Below are positions 20,846 through 32,379 of a stretch of DNA of 64,000 bases, piece by piece; positions within the stretch are counted from its first letter, which is position 1; every line of letters starts with the position of its first letter. Made by a program: the position numbers and the translations under genes. This stretch comes from Effrenium voratum (Eukaryota; Sar; Dinophyceae; Suessiales; Symbiodiniaceae). The stretch spans positions 783,501 through 847,500 of the forward strand of contig CAUJNA010001846.1 of NCBI GenBank assembly GCA_963377175.1, written 5' to 3'. Under the pieces are notes generated by a model that was not told where the DNA came from, did no database searches, and saw nothing but the letters and a program-made list of their open reading frames with translations.

Positions 20846-23800
20846 GCGTTTTTTGTTTGTTTTTTGTGTGTGTTTTTTTTTTTTTTGTGTGTTGTTGTTG
20901 CTTTTTGTGTTTTGTTTTTTTTTTTTTTCCGGAAACCGATCGAAGCTTTGGGGTTCAGGTCACCTTTGGGTTGGATTCATGGTCACGTGGCGTTCCATTC
21001 ATTCCATCCGAATTCTAGAAAGAACATATTCCTTTGGATGTTCGATTCGGCAAGCCAGGCAAGGCATTTGGCTTGAAGCCCACGACTAAGAGGGGTTAAC
21101 TCCACTTAGAGGGTCATAGGCTAAGCCACCAACGACTTGCTAACATGAACGAACACCCAAGTAAGGCCTCTGGGGAACGGAAGGAATGCAAAATTCACAA
21201 GTTTAGAGTCTAAGCTGTGGTTCTGGGGCAATCACGCCCAAAAGTGACTTTGAGAGCCCTGAAAATGTCCCAACCCATCGCTTGCAACTTGCCAGCCACG
21301 GCAACCGACATCCAGGCCCCGCACCCAAAAAGAACTCCTGAAGGCTGCGGAAGGCATGGGGAGAAGGGGAGCGCAAGGTCCCCCCCCCAGTTGCCTTGGA
21401 CCTTGAAAACCATACATGTTTGTTTACCAGAAATAGGTTGGCAGTATGTGTCTTTCAGTGTCCGTCTTGTCCTTTTGCCATCAAAGAGAGGGGTGTTTCA
21501 ACATCCCAATCTCCATGTGACATCGTCCACAAGACTCGGACGTTGGACCCTACCCCCGCCCACTAACAGCCCCTTTACCGATGAGAGAAGAGCCCCAAGA
21601 GACGTCCCTTCAGCGTAGGCATTTTCTACACGTGTCCTTGTTGAAGTTGGAGCCCCGACATGGCTGTGGAGTTCACTTCACTTTCCCTGAAAAACCGAAA
21701 ACGGGGTAAACCCCCCCAAAAAAAAGAGGAGGGGGGAAGACAAAGAAGCGCGACGAGTCCATATTTGGGGTGAAAGACATCCCAGCGACTTCTCAGCTCC
21801 TTGTGAGGAGCCCTTTCAGCTCCTCCAGAACCGACATCTCACAGGTTCGCTTCCTGAGCGAAGCTGTTCTGTTCGCTTCGCGGGCGAGTTGGGGGCCAGG
21901 TTTGGAGGGCTCGACTCGCCAGAAAAACCAATCTGCTCTCCCACCAAATCGGTGGCGTGGAAGTCGTTCAAATAAGGTGCTGGTGTAGAAAACCAGCGGG
22001 CTTCAAGTCCCCGAACCAACCCGATCCCCCCCTCCAGAAAGAGCAGCAAGCCAACCCAAATCGGCTTCCAACAAAACCTTTGGAAATCTGAACAGCAGCC
22101 CCTCATATCTTAGTGGAATTGCGGGCTTCGTTTGGCCGTTCTAGTAAGAATACCCAAAAGTCAGTGAGGGGAGAACACATATCTAGTCTGGCTTGCCCTG
22201 CAGCCGAATTTACATGTGCGGGAATTCGGCGAAATGCTGAACTATACATTCAAGCACCGGCGCTCGATATCCATTGGGGGAAGCAGTCAAAATCACAAGC
22301 CACCCATGATCCATATTATAACATGACACTGGTCTGTCGAATTGCAGTGAAAAAAACTAAGCCTCACATCGACAATATTCTTATACCGAGAGGTAAGTCT
22401 ACATGACACATGGTTGGCAAATCCACCTTTGCGTTCAGTTCAGTACCTCCTCTCGAGGAATCCGGCCATGGAACCATCTCAACGGACAAAACTATACGTG
22501 CTTCCCCAAAAGGACATCGGACATTTTGGGGCTCAGTCCTAAACCCGCTGTTCTGACCACTTTGTGTAAACAAGTAGCCGTCCCCTCAACGCAACAGCAA
22601 ATGACCAATAATGCTGTCAGCGACTTATTGAAGAAAAGAACAAGGGTGGTAAACGGACTCGACGGGCTGTCACTCTCTTGGGGTTATGGCTGTGTGTCTT
22701 AAATTTGGATTTGGACCCTCCAAAAATGTTGGCCTTTAAAGCCAACCCCCAAAAAGAGCAATGTTGACCCGTCCTGTTCATAGTTGGATGATCCCTCCAA
22801 AAGTGAAGGATTCCCACCAAAAAAGGGAACCCTCCAAAAATGAAATCAACCAGAACCTTCTTACTCCAGGGCGTTCATTTCCCTCAAAGACGTGTCACCC
22901 GCCCCTGCCACCCTTCCGAGGACGTGGCGCGGATGGGGGCTTTGGCCATAGGGCTTTGGAGCCAAAAGCCCAAGCTGCCGGAAGCCAAGCTCAAGTGGGT
23001 TGGATGGAATGAAACGCCCATCTAAGCCCGCGCCTTCGAATTTTTGTTCCAAACTAGAAGTCTGTCATTTTCTCTGTCGGCCTCTAAAAATCCCCGCGCC
23101 TCGCACGGGGAAGGCCAGTAGGATCACTTCACCGCGCCCATGGAATGTTGTGCCATACTGTTCACAAAGACTTCGGTGATTGTGTACAGCTCTGGCAAAC
23201 CTGTTCATCCGTTTGGGTGGGTCCCCCCAAACCCCAACAAATCCAACACGGGATGTCTTTCCTCAAACTAAATAACATTTTGGGGTCCTTCTGTGCATTT
23301 CCCACCAACGCTTAATCCTGAAAAAACCTTCCCCGTCAAAAAACCAGGTGAGTCAGAATCAAAACCTGGTATTAAAATAATAATCTACCCAAATCCATGC
23401 TTCAAGAAGTAAAAAATCAACGCGAATTCTGGTGGGGACTCTCCCTTAAGGTTCACCTACCCACATTTTGAGGGCGCGGCTCTGTTTGGAAAAGAAACCT
23501 TCAACTTGAACTTCAACTTGCTTTGCTTAGTAGGGAATGACCGAGTCCGGGTATTGGGAACGAACCGTTTGGGAATTTCTTTAAAGGAAACCAAATCGGG
23601 GATGGTTTTCTCGGGGTCATTCCGTTTCTCATTCCCTGTCCATCGAAGCAAGTCAAGTCGTCCCTGCAAGCACTGGCTCCCATCTGGCTGTGGCTCAAAG
23701 AATCATGCCCCTCGGCAAGTGTTGTACCAAAGACGAAAAACCTGCGGTTTGCCCCATCTCTTTCTTTGACCCCTGACAATGGGTACATGGCGCCCAAACC

Positions 23801-24900
23801 CATCTGGCCATGGCTCAAAATCCAAATCATACCCCGGTGAACATCCAAATCCCCACTAAAATAGGTTCTAAAATGGGAGGTAAATTCACCTACCCCAAAA
23901 TGGGATCAACCACAACAGTTTTGACGACCACAGCCATCTCTTCTTTTTTCCGCCCGCGAGCCGCGCCTAGGCCCCCAGGGCGCGGCCTTCGCTCCCGTCC
24001 TGCGCCGAGTGCGAGTTGACCCGCTGACGCGGGTCGCGATTGGCGCCCGAGACGAAGGTCAAAAGGGGTGGGCCTTCTTGAAGCTAAGGGGTTAGACCCC
24101 TAAAATGGGCGGGGAATGCGATACCAAAGTTGCTCATTCCCCTCTTCTTGTCACTGTTGAGGGGATTCCCTTGGCCACTCATAGAAAGTTGCAGTCTTCC
24201 CACCATGCACAAGGCTGAGCATGAGGAAGTATCAAGAGAAACGCGCTTTGCGCAAAGAACTGCCTCTGAAGTTTATTTGGTGAATCCAGCAAAGCTCCGG
24301 CCGGGCGACAAGCTTCCTCCCGGTTGCATCTCTGGTCCACTTCCGCCAGCATCACCTGCAAACCACGCGACGAGCGGGTGAAAGGATCTGCACAAAATGG
24401 CAGGGGGTGGTGCATAAAGAATCGCCATGACCCTCCCTTTGGCCATCCTTATGAAACGGACTGGGATTCTCTCAAGGAGTTGCCTTGTTGGAGAGGCCCC
24501 CCTCGGATATTCCCGACAAGGCCCTGTGTTGAGAAGGGCCATTTTGGGCTGAACGGGTGAACTGCGTCAATGAACGTTTGGGGAGCGCACAAGGGGGATC
24601 CCTCCAGGAGATTCCGCCAACAATTGTGGTTATTGAGGGTCCATGTTAACCTATGAGGGGAATGGAAAGACAAGGCCATGTCCGAAGTCAAGCCATTCAC
24701 ACAGGACTCTCATTTGTTCCAAACGATACTGCCCCGGCGACGCACGGACTGCTTGCCTAGTTTTTTGCCTGGCCTCCAACGTTGCACCACTGGCAAGGTC
24801 AGCCCCCCCCCCCAAAAAAAAAGGGGAAAACAAAAAACATAAACAGTAGCTTGACCCAGCCTTTTTTGGACCCCAAAGGACACGCCCTGATCCCCGCACT
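20846..24900. other. Gene-poor 4-kb stretch with dispersed repeats
   Basis: T-rich tract with G interruptions at 20848-20930. The block CGTTCCATTCATTCCATCC at about 20990 recurs near 37735 and, inverted, near 22990. Copies of CTCCAAAAATG/GGGAACCC-type repeats lie at 22715-22850, and a CATGGCTCAAAATCC block at 23690-23830. No exon could be supported. Confidence 0.45.
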
Positions 24901-24905
24901 CCCGC

Positions 24906-25034
24906 CTGCGCATCCACGAGCGACACCGCGGCGCTGGCAGTGACCTCCGTCGCCTCCTCGCCGCGCGGCGAGGCACACGGACGCAGAGTCCCTTTGCCAA
25001 CGCCAATCTGAACTACCCTCTCTCCCACTATCAT
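24906..25034 (-). CDS. Possible first coding exon, unknown protein
   Basis: ATG at 25034 opens MIVGERVVQIGVGKGTLRPC, followed by a segment with ATEVTASAAVSLVDAQ. The exon would end CAG|GCGGGA at 24906, the AG|GC donor type seen elsewhere in this window. The composition is more protein-like than any other frame here. No family is recognised. Confidence 0.45.
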
Positions 25035-25744
25035 GGCACCTGACGAAACGTGCCTACAAAGGGCGATTCAAAACAACCCCTTCAATCTACATCTGCAAAC
25101 ACAACTGCCTCTCTGGCAGGCGTCAGGGGGTCCCTCCAAGTGGAAACTGATCTTTCAGGAACCCTCCCTCAGGTGCCATGTTAGTGGGGGCAAGGGTAGA
25201 TTGCCATCCAAACTCATATGCCGACGAAACACTTCACTGCGTCTCCAAACGAAGCAACCCCATTTCGGAAGCCCAATGTCCCGTTGGTGTCGCTTGAAAA
25301 CAACCCTGCACTCAGCTCAGCAGACAACAGCGAGTCAATATCAAACATTTCAAACAATGACTTGCACTGAGTCTAGGTTGAGGAACAGTTGTGTCAACGG
25401 GAAAACGTCCCCTTGGAGCAAACAACTCGGGATTGGGATTCTGCTGCGAAGGATGAGAGTCTGTCACCTGGCCAGACTTCAAGAGTGAACCTGTTGCTGG
25501 TCGGAAGGGAACAAAAAAAAAGCATCAAGTAACGTACAGGCCAGTGTAATGCTACTTACGTCTCACTTACTTGAAGTGGACAGACGAAAACAGAGCCAAA
25601 CCGAAGGTCGCAAGCCCGGACAGATGCGCAGCAAAGCCCATGTTTTTCTAGCGGACCCACAACGGCTTTCCTTTCGGTTTCCCTTTAGATCAGTCAAATA
25701 AAACGGGGCGCCGACTCCGAGAAAACGACGCCTCCGAAAAGGTG

Positions 25745-25880
25745 AAAGAGGCCTGCGCCGAATCGACCGATCCCCGCGCCTGGAACCAGCGCCGCACCGA
25801 GGCCATGTCACCGCCGGAGCCGAAGATCACAGGGGCGCCGGGCATCAGCAGCTGCCGCTCCGGGCACAGCGTCAGCGCGC
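25745..25880 (-). CDS. Probable exon, unknown protein
   Basis: After the acceptor GGCCCCCAG (25890-25881) the frame reads ALTLCPERQLLMPGAPVIFG then SGGDMASVRRWFQARGSVDS. This is clearly protein-like and GC-rich compared with its flanks. The 3' border is not clear; GGATCG|GTCGATTC is one option. Function unknown. It may belong to the same transcription unit as the exon at 24906-25034. Confidence 0.5.
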
Positions 25881-25943
25881 CTGGGGGCCGCGCGGGGCTC
25901 AGTTGGGCCCCTCAGGTACGCTGCTTTTCAATAGGGAGCCTTT

Positions 25944-26000
25944 GATGGACATCATGTAGGTTGGGATTTGTGGCCACCAACCACTTTTGACGGGTTCCGC
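25944..26000. repeat. GGACATCAT hairpin repeat (copy 1)
   Basis: GATGGACATCATGTAGG...GTGGCCACCAACCACTTTT. It matches the copies at 35264 and 49705, which carry the fuller stem GGTGGACAT/ATGTCCACC. Confidence 0.65.
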
Positions 26001-26079
26001 ATAACGAGCTATGGCCACTGTTGAGAAGGACTCAAATGAAACCCGTTTGGTGTGTGTCAAAATCGGGGAAGCCCCAAAA

Positions 26080-26145
26080 TGAAGAGTTTGCTTTTGGTTT
26101 CCCTTTAGAACAACCCCGAAAGGGGTGACTTGAAAAAGAGGCACC
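26080..26145. repeat. GGTTTCCCTTT dispersed repeat (example)
   Basis: TTTTGGTTTCCCTTTAGAAC then CCCGAAAGGGGTGACTTG. Sister copies with the same GGTTTCCYTTTGAAACC core occur near 5380, 8630, 18985, 25670, 33930, 34370, 45375, 49795, 52055, 62180 and 63130, on both strands. Confidence 0.65.
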
Positions 26146-26779
26146 CCCATTTGCAGAAACCTGCCATTGGAAGATTCCGTTGTTGCGAGACCTGAAGTGG
26201 TTGGTTTCCCCTTTGGTTTCCCTGTGAAGAGTGAGCCCAAAAAAGAATACTCGCAGAAGAAACGGATGGCCAGGCGTCGTCGGCATTGCGAGCTTTGGCC
26301 AAAACTGCTCCAGCCCCCACGCAGCAAGCGACGCCGAAGCCAGAAAGTTCGCTAGAAACCTTTGGGGGCTCGCTCCACGGAGGCCAATACCTAGCAAATG
26401 CCTGTACGAGAAATTTTTAGCTCTCAAAATGTGTGAAGCCCAGAGTCGTTCATTTGGCTTCTTCTTTCCTCTTTGCAGGAGAAAGCCGTCTAAAACGCTG
26501 AACTGCCAGACTAACAATAGGGGCCTCCTTGCAGGTACGGAAGATGAAGGACCATCATGGTTGCATGTTTGCGGAAGGTGCTTCTACACCCCTTGAGATG
26601 AAAAGCAGGTTGCACTTCAAACTGCTGAGCTCCCTGTGAATCCACCTGGGGCTGAGGAGAGGTGTGGTTTTGCCCTTGCTGTCATTTAACTTTGCACTCA
26701 GGAAACCACGCGAAGTGTTGTCAACCTTGAAAATAAACAAAATGTTCGAGAACTTCCCGACAGACCGTTCCACCACTTC

Positions 26780-26905
26780 AACGGCCACGCTGACGCTGGC
26801 GCTCAGCTGAGGCGGGGCAGCGCCGACCCGTTGCTTTTCCATCGACTCGATGGTATCGCTTCTGTGTCGAAGGTATCGCGCTAGGCTCATTTGTTCGCCA
26901 GAAAC
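26780..26905 (-). CDS. Possible exon, unknown protein
   Basis: The minus frame reads GEQMSLARYLRHRSDTIESM then EKQRVGAAPPQLSASVSVAV. It lies about 250 bp downstream of the stop of the 245-codon gene and is therefore a separate exon or gene. Borders are not fixed by clear splice sites. Confidence 0.35.
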
Positions 26906-27156
26906 CACTTTTCAAGTCACCTCTTGAGCAAAATCTTCGCTCACCCAAGGGAGGTGAGGAAAAATGATGGTGGCGCTGGGAAGCAAACTCGGCGAGCAAG
27001 CTGATGTGCAAGCTGGTACTGTACCAGCTGTCACAATTGCTTGCAGGCATAGGCGTCCTTTTAGGGGAAATACTTGACCACCAGGTAAACCAGGGCCATC
27101 TATTTTTGTACCAAAACAACCAAAAAGGACACCTATGCTTGCAGGGCTCGCCACCT

Positions 27157-27894
27157 CTAGCCGCAGCAACCGTAGAGCACAATGGCCTCGTTGAGCGCTT
27201 TGCCTTCCAGAAAAAGCTTGATGACTTCCAAATCCGCCTTGCCGAAGGCACGTTCCTTGAAGATGGGAGTCTCCAAGGTGCGGGTGCCCACTTGCTCTTG
27301 CGTCTCAATCTTCCGTGGCACTTTGTAGTCACCGAAGAATCCACTCTCGATAGTCTGCACATAGCTCACACGCGGTTCGTACACCGGAACTGTCTCCTTG
27401 TTAGTGTAGGCTACTTCTTTGGCTGCATTAAACTTTGCCCCAGACACTGCCATAGCAACTTGCATCTGAGAGTCATCTTGAGGGTTGAGTGACATGATGA
27501 GTGTTGTTTTGAAGATATGGCCAGTGCCCGCTGGATCCACGGCAAATTCTTCCCAGGAATTTGTGTACTTCTTCACGCCTTCAATACCAGCAAGAATGCT
27601 GTCAGTCACAATTTCGGGGACGCGCTTTCCCACAAGCTCAGCCCGCATCTTCTCCTTGAGCACAGACGTGGCACATTCAAAAGCTGCAACTGCCCTCATC
27701 TCCTCCAAGCCTACCAGCTTCATTTCGTTGATGATCTGGGCTTCCTGATACCCCACTGGGAACTTGAAGTTGTTGGCGTATGCAACAAGCTGCTCCTTGG
27801 CCCCAATCGGTGGGGGAGAGAGCCATCCGCGAAACTTGTTCACAAACTTGGTCGTGGCAAAAGCGCCCCGAGAGACGACGCTGTGGAAGGCCAT
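27157..27894 (-). CDS. Uninterrupted 245-residue protein, unknown function
   Basis: The longest convincing single-exon gene in the window: ATG at 27894 (context AACAGCCATGG), TAG at 27157-27159. The upstream in-frame codons to 27936 are open but the first ATG is this one. The N-terminus MAFHSVVSRGAFATTKFVNK is basic and hydroxylated, as in a mitochondrial presequence. The rest is a soluble, well-mixed protein (GYQEAQIINEMKLVGLEEMR; YTNSWEEFAVDPAGTGHIFK; PRKIETQEQVGTRTLETPIF) with no zinc or nucleotide motif that I recognise. CCCTCAG about 22 bp upstream of the ATG could be a trans-splice acceptor. Lack of introns, unlike all neighbours, suggests an intronless gene or retrogene. Confidence 0.8.
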   Translation of the reverse strand: MAFHSVVSRGAFATTKFVNKFRGWLSPPPIGAKEQLVAYANNFKFPVGYQEAQIINEMKLVGLEEMRAVAAFECATSVLKEKMRAELVGKRVPEIVTDSILAGIEGVKKYTNSWEEFAVDPAGTGHIFKTTLIMSLNPQDDSQMQVAMAVSGAKFNAAKEVAYTNKETVPVYEPRVSYVQTIESGFFGDYKVPRKIETQEQVGTRTLETPIFKERAFGKADLEVIKLFLEGKALNEAIVLYGCCG

Positions 27895-28399
27895 GGCTGT
27901 TAACGTCGCAAGTCGAGCCGAATGCTGAGGGACCAAGCCTTACCAATGGCTAGTGCTAAGGTGCTATCAGGAAGGCCTTTTTGTCATCTTGTTTGGCATA
28001 CCTCCAAGCGGAAACACGGTTGATGGGGCTGGACATGCAAGAAGAAAGACCCCTGTGTCATTGACAGAAACAACCATTCCTTCACACAAGAATCTTGTCA
28101 ACACACCCACCCCCTGCTCTAGCACAATCTAGAGTGGTGCCTGAATGCGGCGAACTTGGCTACGGGGCCCAATGATGCTATTGACAACAAATGGCACGAA
28201 ATCAGGCCTTTGACAGTCGCTGCAGTAGCTCAGTTCAAAGGAGCAGGAAACAGAAAATGACAGATTAACACAAAAACAAAAGGCGAAAACAAACAAACAT
28301 AAAACACCAAACGAATAGACAACTTCTTCAACCACACATAGGCCGACATGTGGTGGAAGAACTGAAAGGTTCAAACGTCCGTCTGCCTTGGGAGTGGCT

Positions 28400-29870
28400 C
28401 CGGGATGATGCACAGTTTGGCACAGTTGCTGATTGAACAACTATGTTTGCCCATGATGACTAACCCTGGTGCTGGCTTACCCGACTCATCCTTGCTGTGG
28501 ATTGGAGGATTCTTCAGTACCACCCTTTGTCACTGCACATGTTGCAGGAAGTTGGCCTCCAACATTTCGTCGGCATTGTGGCACTGGACACATGTGGAAA
28601 GCACATTTCCTCGTAAGATCAAAACCTATCTATCTAGCCTCTCCATTGTGCTGGCGTCAGTATTACCATCATTAGCCAGACTTGTTCAAGCAGAATCGTC
28701 ATTCGCGTGGTGGATTTTCCGGAGGAATTCTCCGGCCGGGTGGCAGGTATCAGAGTTTGCCGCCGTGACTTTGACTTTCCTTTGTCTCTGCATACGTTCC
28801 TACTGAGCCACGGACATTGCAAGGAAGACAACGAGTTGGCAAGCTTTGGGCTTACAGAGCTCAGTTGCTGGACGCTGCTTCTTCTAGGTGTTTCCGGTCA
28901 TGTGTTTGGGTGGCAATGGCCGTGTGGGAAGCCGTCCGTCTGCTGCAGTTGGCCACACCAACAGAAAACGTGAGAACTGGAATGGACAGCAGCTTCGAGA
29001 ACTTTGCGAATGTCATCATTATGTTTGGTCAATACTGTTGTTCCATGTCGGACCCACTTATCGAGCGAAACTTGTGAATCTCGCATTGACTACATTGGAT
29101 CGTTGCTACCATTTGTTAGTTCATTTGCTTTTTTGCGTCGTTCAGGGCAACGCCTTCAAACAATTGCAACCTCTGGCTGGCAAGACGGTCGGCCACTGCA
29201 CTGTGCTTTTCGGAACAAACTGTGCTATCAGGAGTCCGCCATGCTGGCTTCCAAATGAGATTCAATCTTACAGGTTCGGAGTGTGCAGGAGGCACATGGG
29301 CAGGAGGAGTGTCTTAACATTGATTGAGCAGCGCTTCGGGAGCAATTTCTGGACCAATGTGCAGGGGGCCCGCCCGGGCGATACTGGCAACTCCTCAACA
29401 GGGTTGTGCGGGATGAAGTGGAGAAGATCTTTGGAACGAACCACGTGGCTCTGGGAGACCGGTCTTTGAATACTCAACAGGCGTCTGTTGATCAAGCGCA
29501 CGTGGAACAGCTTGCTCAATTGTCTCATCTTCGCTTACAATATGTTGTTCACCCCTGTATGAAGTACGAAGAGTTTCATGATGCCTGGACTGGCCGTGAC
29601 CATGCTCGCATGTGGAAAGCAGCACGCTTGGCACACAGGGCGCTGGACTCAAAACGCCGCGGTATGATGTTGGCTGAGCAACCCAGCGCGAGCCAACGGG
29701 AGTCCCGCGAATGCTGCGCGCACTCTGCCGGATGTGCAGCAGTTTTGGGATGACCCACAGCAGCCAATTACACCCACATGCAACCTCCTTCGTGACAAAC
29801 TCTGCTCCCGCGACAGTGAGTTGGGTCGAGTTGGGCTTATGATCATGACTGGATTTGATTGTAGTGGCCC
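28400..29870 (+). pseudogene. LINE-like endonuclease remnant, several frameshifts
   Basis: Plus-strand pieces in shifting frames fit an endonuclease/exonuclease/phosphatase (EEP) domain: LHMLQEVGLQHFVGIVALD near 28535; YVPTEPRTLQGRQRVGKLW near 28795; a degenerate catalytic box LGGNGRVGSRPSAAVG (normally GGDFN) near 28905; ENWNGQQLRELCE near 28975; and ESRIDYIGSLLPF near 29075. A following open stretch has RDEVEKIFGTNHVALGDRSL and AWTGRDHARMWKAARLAHR (29370-29750). No reverse transcriptase follows. This is the order expected upstream of RT in a non-LTR retrotransposon, so I read it as a decayed, 3'-truncated copy. It is the only clear plus-strand coding relic in the window. Confidence 0.65.
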
Positions 29871-30084
29871 AAGCAACCCGTTCCATTCTTGAGGCCTTAC
29901 CATAAGTGCAAAATGTCTTGCCCTGGCGCTGATCAGCATCAGCAGGGCGGCACGCTGCTGCTCCAGCACAGGTGCTACCTACGCGAACGCGAGTTGGTAT
30001 TGGGCCGTGTGGTTTTGGGTGGGATCAATGGATGTGTCCGGGCCCTAAGCCCCTAAAAGTTGCACGAGTCCATAGGAAAAACCT

Positions 30085-32369
30085 CCGACCCCTCCACAGG
30101 AACATCCCGACGAATTTGCGACGTGCTGCCGCCAGGCTCATGGCAGGCAGCGCTTCCCCGCTGCGCCTCAGGTGAGACGTTTCGGGGAACGCCAACTTGG
30201 CTACCCAAAATCGCCTTAAAATGGAAAGGGGGAAGGTCTTAAACTGGGGACCGCGCAAGACCCTTGAAACCAATTTAAAGAAGGGTACCTCAACAAAAAA
30301 AAAAACACCCATGTGTCCACGATGCAACTAGCCAAATTGACCCTGCGATCTTAACTCCGCAGGTCTGTGAGCAACCCAAGGCGACCCAGGAGAAGCAATT
30401 TGATGTTGATACTGTGGATGGACAAAATCCTGCACCACCTACTAAACCCAATGATGATTCCCCTGTACATACCAACAAACATTGGCTTTTCATGGCTTCA
30501 TGGTGCGGGAATCTGTCCATTCACAGTAGGGGCTGTCCCATTGAGGGAATTCTTGCACACTTCGATGAATCCGAGAGGTCGAATTATCGGAGTCACTACC
30601 TAAATGTGCAACCGTATCTTTGGTTGGGAGGTTGGCTTCAAGTCAAAACCACCTTCCCCGCTGTTTACCCAGGGAAGACCATGCCATGCGTTCGCCTGTC
30701 TGCAAGGTGTTGGCGCGCAAAAAGACTTAACATTGGTATGCCTGCGAGGTTCCAGGAGATGTGATAAGGTCCACCTTGTGTTGAGAGGAACTACAAAGTT
30801 GTGTCTTTAGGTTGCAAATGACTGTAGGAGAAAGTGAAAACCCGATCTTCAGGTATTGCGAGTTCTCTCGCGTAGAAAGAAATGCCTTCCGGATGACTGG
30901 GAACAAGCACTGGTCAACAATGGAGCGCGCCCAAACGATGTGAGGAATCACAAGGGCGGACACCCAGTTGCGGTCGGCAAACCTTCACTTATCCAGGCTT
31001 TCACTGGCTTGTGCAGTTTTCTACCTCGGCCTCCGACCTCAGAGATCTGTCGAGCGCGGAGTACAGGGAGTATGCCACGGTGGCCGCTTTGAGGTACTCC
31101 TGGAAGAACACACGTGCGGCCGGCACGGCTCCGCTGGAAACGGCAAACACGTGCCACGTCCAGCGAATTCAGTGAATATGCATGGCGTCCCCAATTGCCA
31201 TGGGATAAAACCCCTTTTTCCCAATCGCAGTGGGGGAGTGCACCTTGTCATCCCCGCAGAGTCGGTAGAGTGTAGTAAATATTGACCTTTGTTCATCTGA
31301 TTACGTGACTGATGGAAAAATCACCGGAAGATGATGTTGACCCCGTATTAATCAACTCCAGTTTATTGCTAGGGGCGTATCCCTGGGATTAGTGGGGAAT
31401 CATCACTTTTGGATCAACATTCCATGGGCCAAAGCCGAGGTTCGATTGACAGGACCCCACTCTTCGAAAATGTGGGGCGACAATTCCGGTTGGACGTTCG
31501 GCGAAAACCTGGCTTCAAATCATGCCTGCAAATCAAACTACCGAAGCCGGAAACCAAATCATGCCTGCTTCCACAAAACGTGCAAACTCTCGTAAAATGA
31601 ATATTCTTCTTGTGGGAGTCAAACAGAACGAACCCCCAGGCACGTTTTAGGCAACCTGCTAATTCAAACAAAGCATTCAGCAAATCCATAGGTGTGATCA
31701 ACGGCCAAAAGGTCCGGTAAAGGGAAGGAGGCATTCGGCCGAAGGCCTTGTCGCTGAAGTAGAGGGCGTAGAGGTGCTGATAGCACGCCAAAGCACTGGA
31801 TCCCGCCACCGGCATGCCGATGCCGGCGTTCCTGGTAGGGTGAGGCTCGGTGTGCTTGTGCCAACATGGGTGTCTCTTTGTTCGGGGACCCCCAGAAATG
31901 CCAAAAAGGGGGTAGCGTCAGAGAAATGCTTATGTTTTTTGCGGGTACCCTTTTCCATCTTGGTATGAACTCTCCTATTTGAGGCACATGTTGAGACTCT
32001 TTCAAAGCAGGAAGGCAATCAGCGACTCACAGATCCTTCTATCTCTGGCACATGCGCAGCTCGGAAAGCATTAGGTCGGGAGCTGGGCATCGGCCTGGCG
32101 GCCTGGTGCAAAAGGGATCGGGGCGTGGTCCGGCCCGAAGACCAGTTGTTTTGTCCAATGATGATGCCCGATTAGCCCCCCAAAACCTTAGACAGACTTA
32201 GACCTCCTGCAAAAAGTCTTCCCCCCCCCAACCCTTTTCAATCCAAAAAAGAATGTTCAACCCCGGTCCCATGGAGCTTGTCCAACAGCTGCTGCCGCTG
32301 CTCGGCGTCCATGGCGCTCGCACACTCCACAGCTAGCACCGTCGCCTCGCTTCGATCGGTCGGTCGGAG
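30085..32369 (-). CDS. Multi-exon gene, unknown protein
   Basis: Four minus-strand exons. (1) 32369-32262, after CTCCTAG: SEATVLAVECASAMDAEQRQ then QLLDKLHGTG. (2) 31831-31656, after CTACCAG: GMPVAGSSALACYQHLYALY and MPPSLYRTFWPLITPMDLLN, ending GCAG|GTTGCC. (3) 31133-31025, after TTTCCAG: AARVFFQEYLKAATVAYSLY then SALDRSLRSEAEV, ending GAG|GTAGAA. (4) About 30165-30085: GEALPAMSLAAARRKFVGMF. Order and strand are consistent, and three exons have good borders, but the first two do not join in phase, so an exon may be missing. Exon 2 is hydrophobic in part. No known family is recognised. Confidence 0.5.
30410..30528 (+). mobile_element. Short TIR element, GTGGATGG family (copy D)
   Basis: TACTGTGGATGGACAAAATC...GTCCATTCACAGTA, 119 bp, with clean ends flanked by TA. 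It lies in the intron between exons 3 and 4 of the gene at 30085-32369. Confidence 0.85.
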
Positions 32370-32379
32370 CTAGGAGCTG

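Noticed and set aside
21950..22020. tRNA-like GGTGGCGTGG...GCTGGTGTAGAAAACCAGC, then GGGCTTCAAGTCCCC
   Set aside because: A good anticodon-like stem-loop but no matching acceptor stem and a weak A box.
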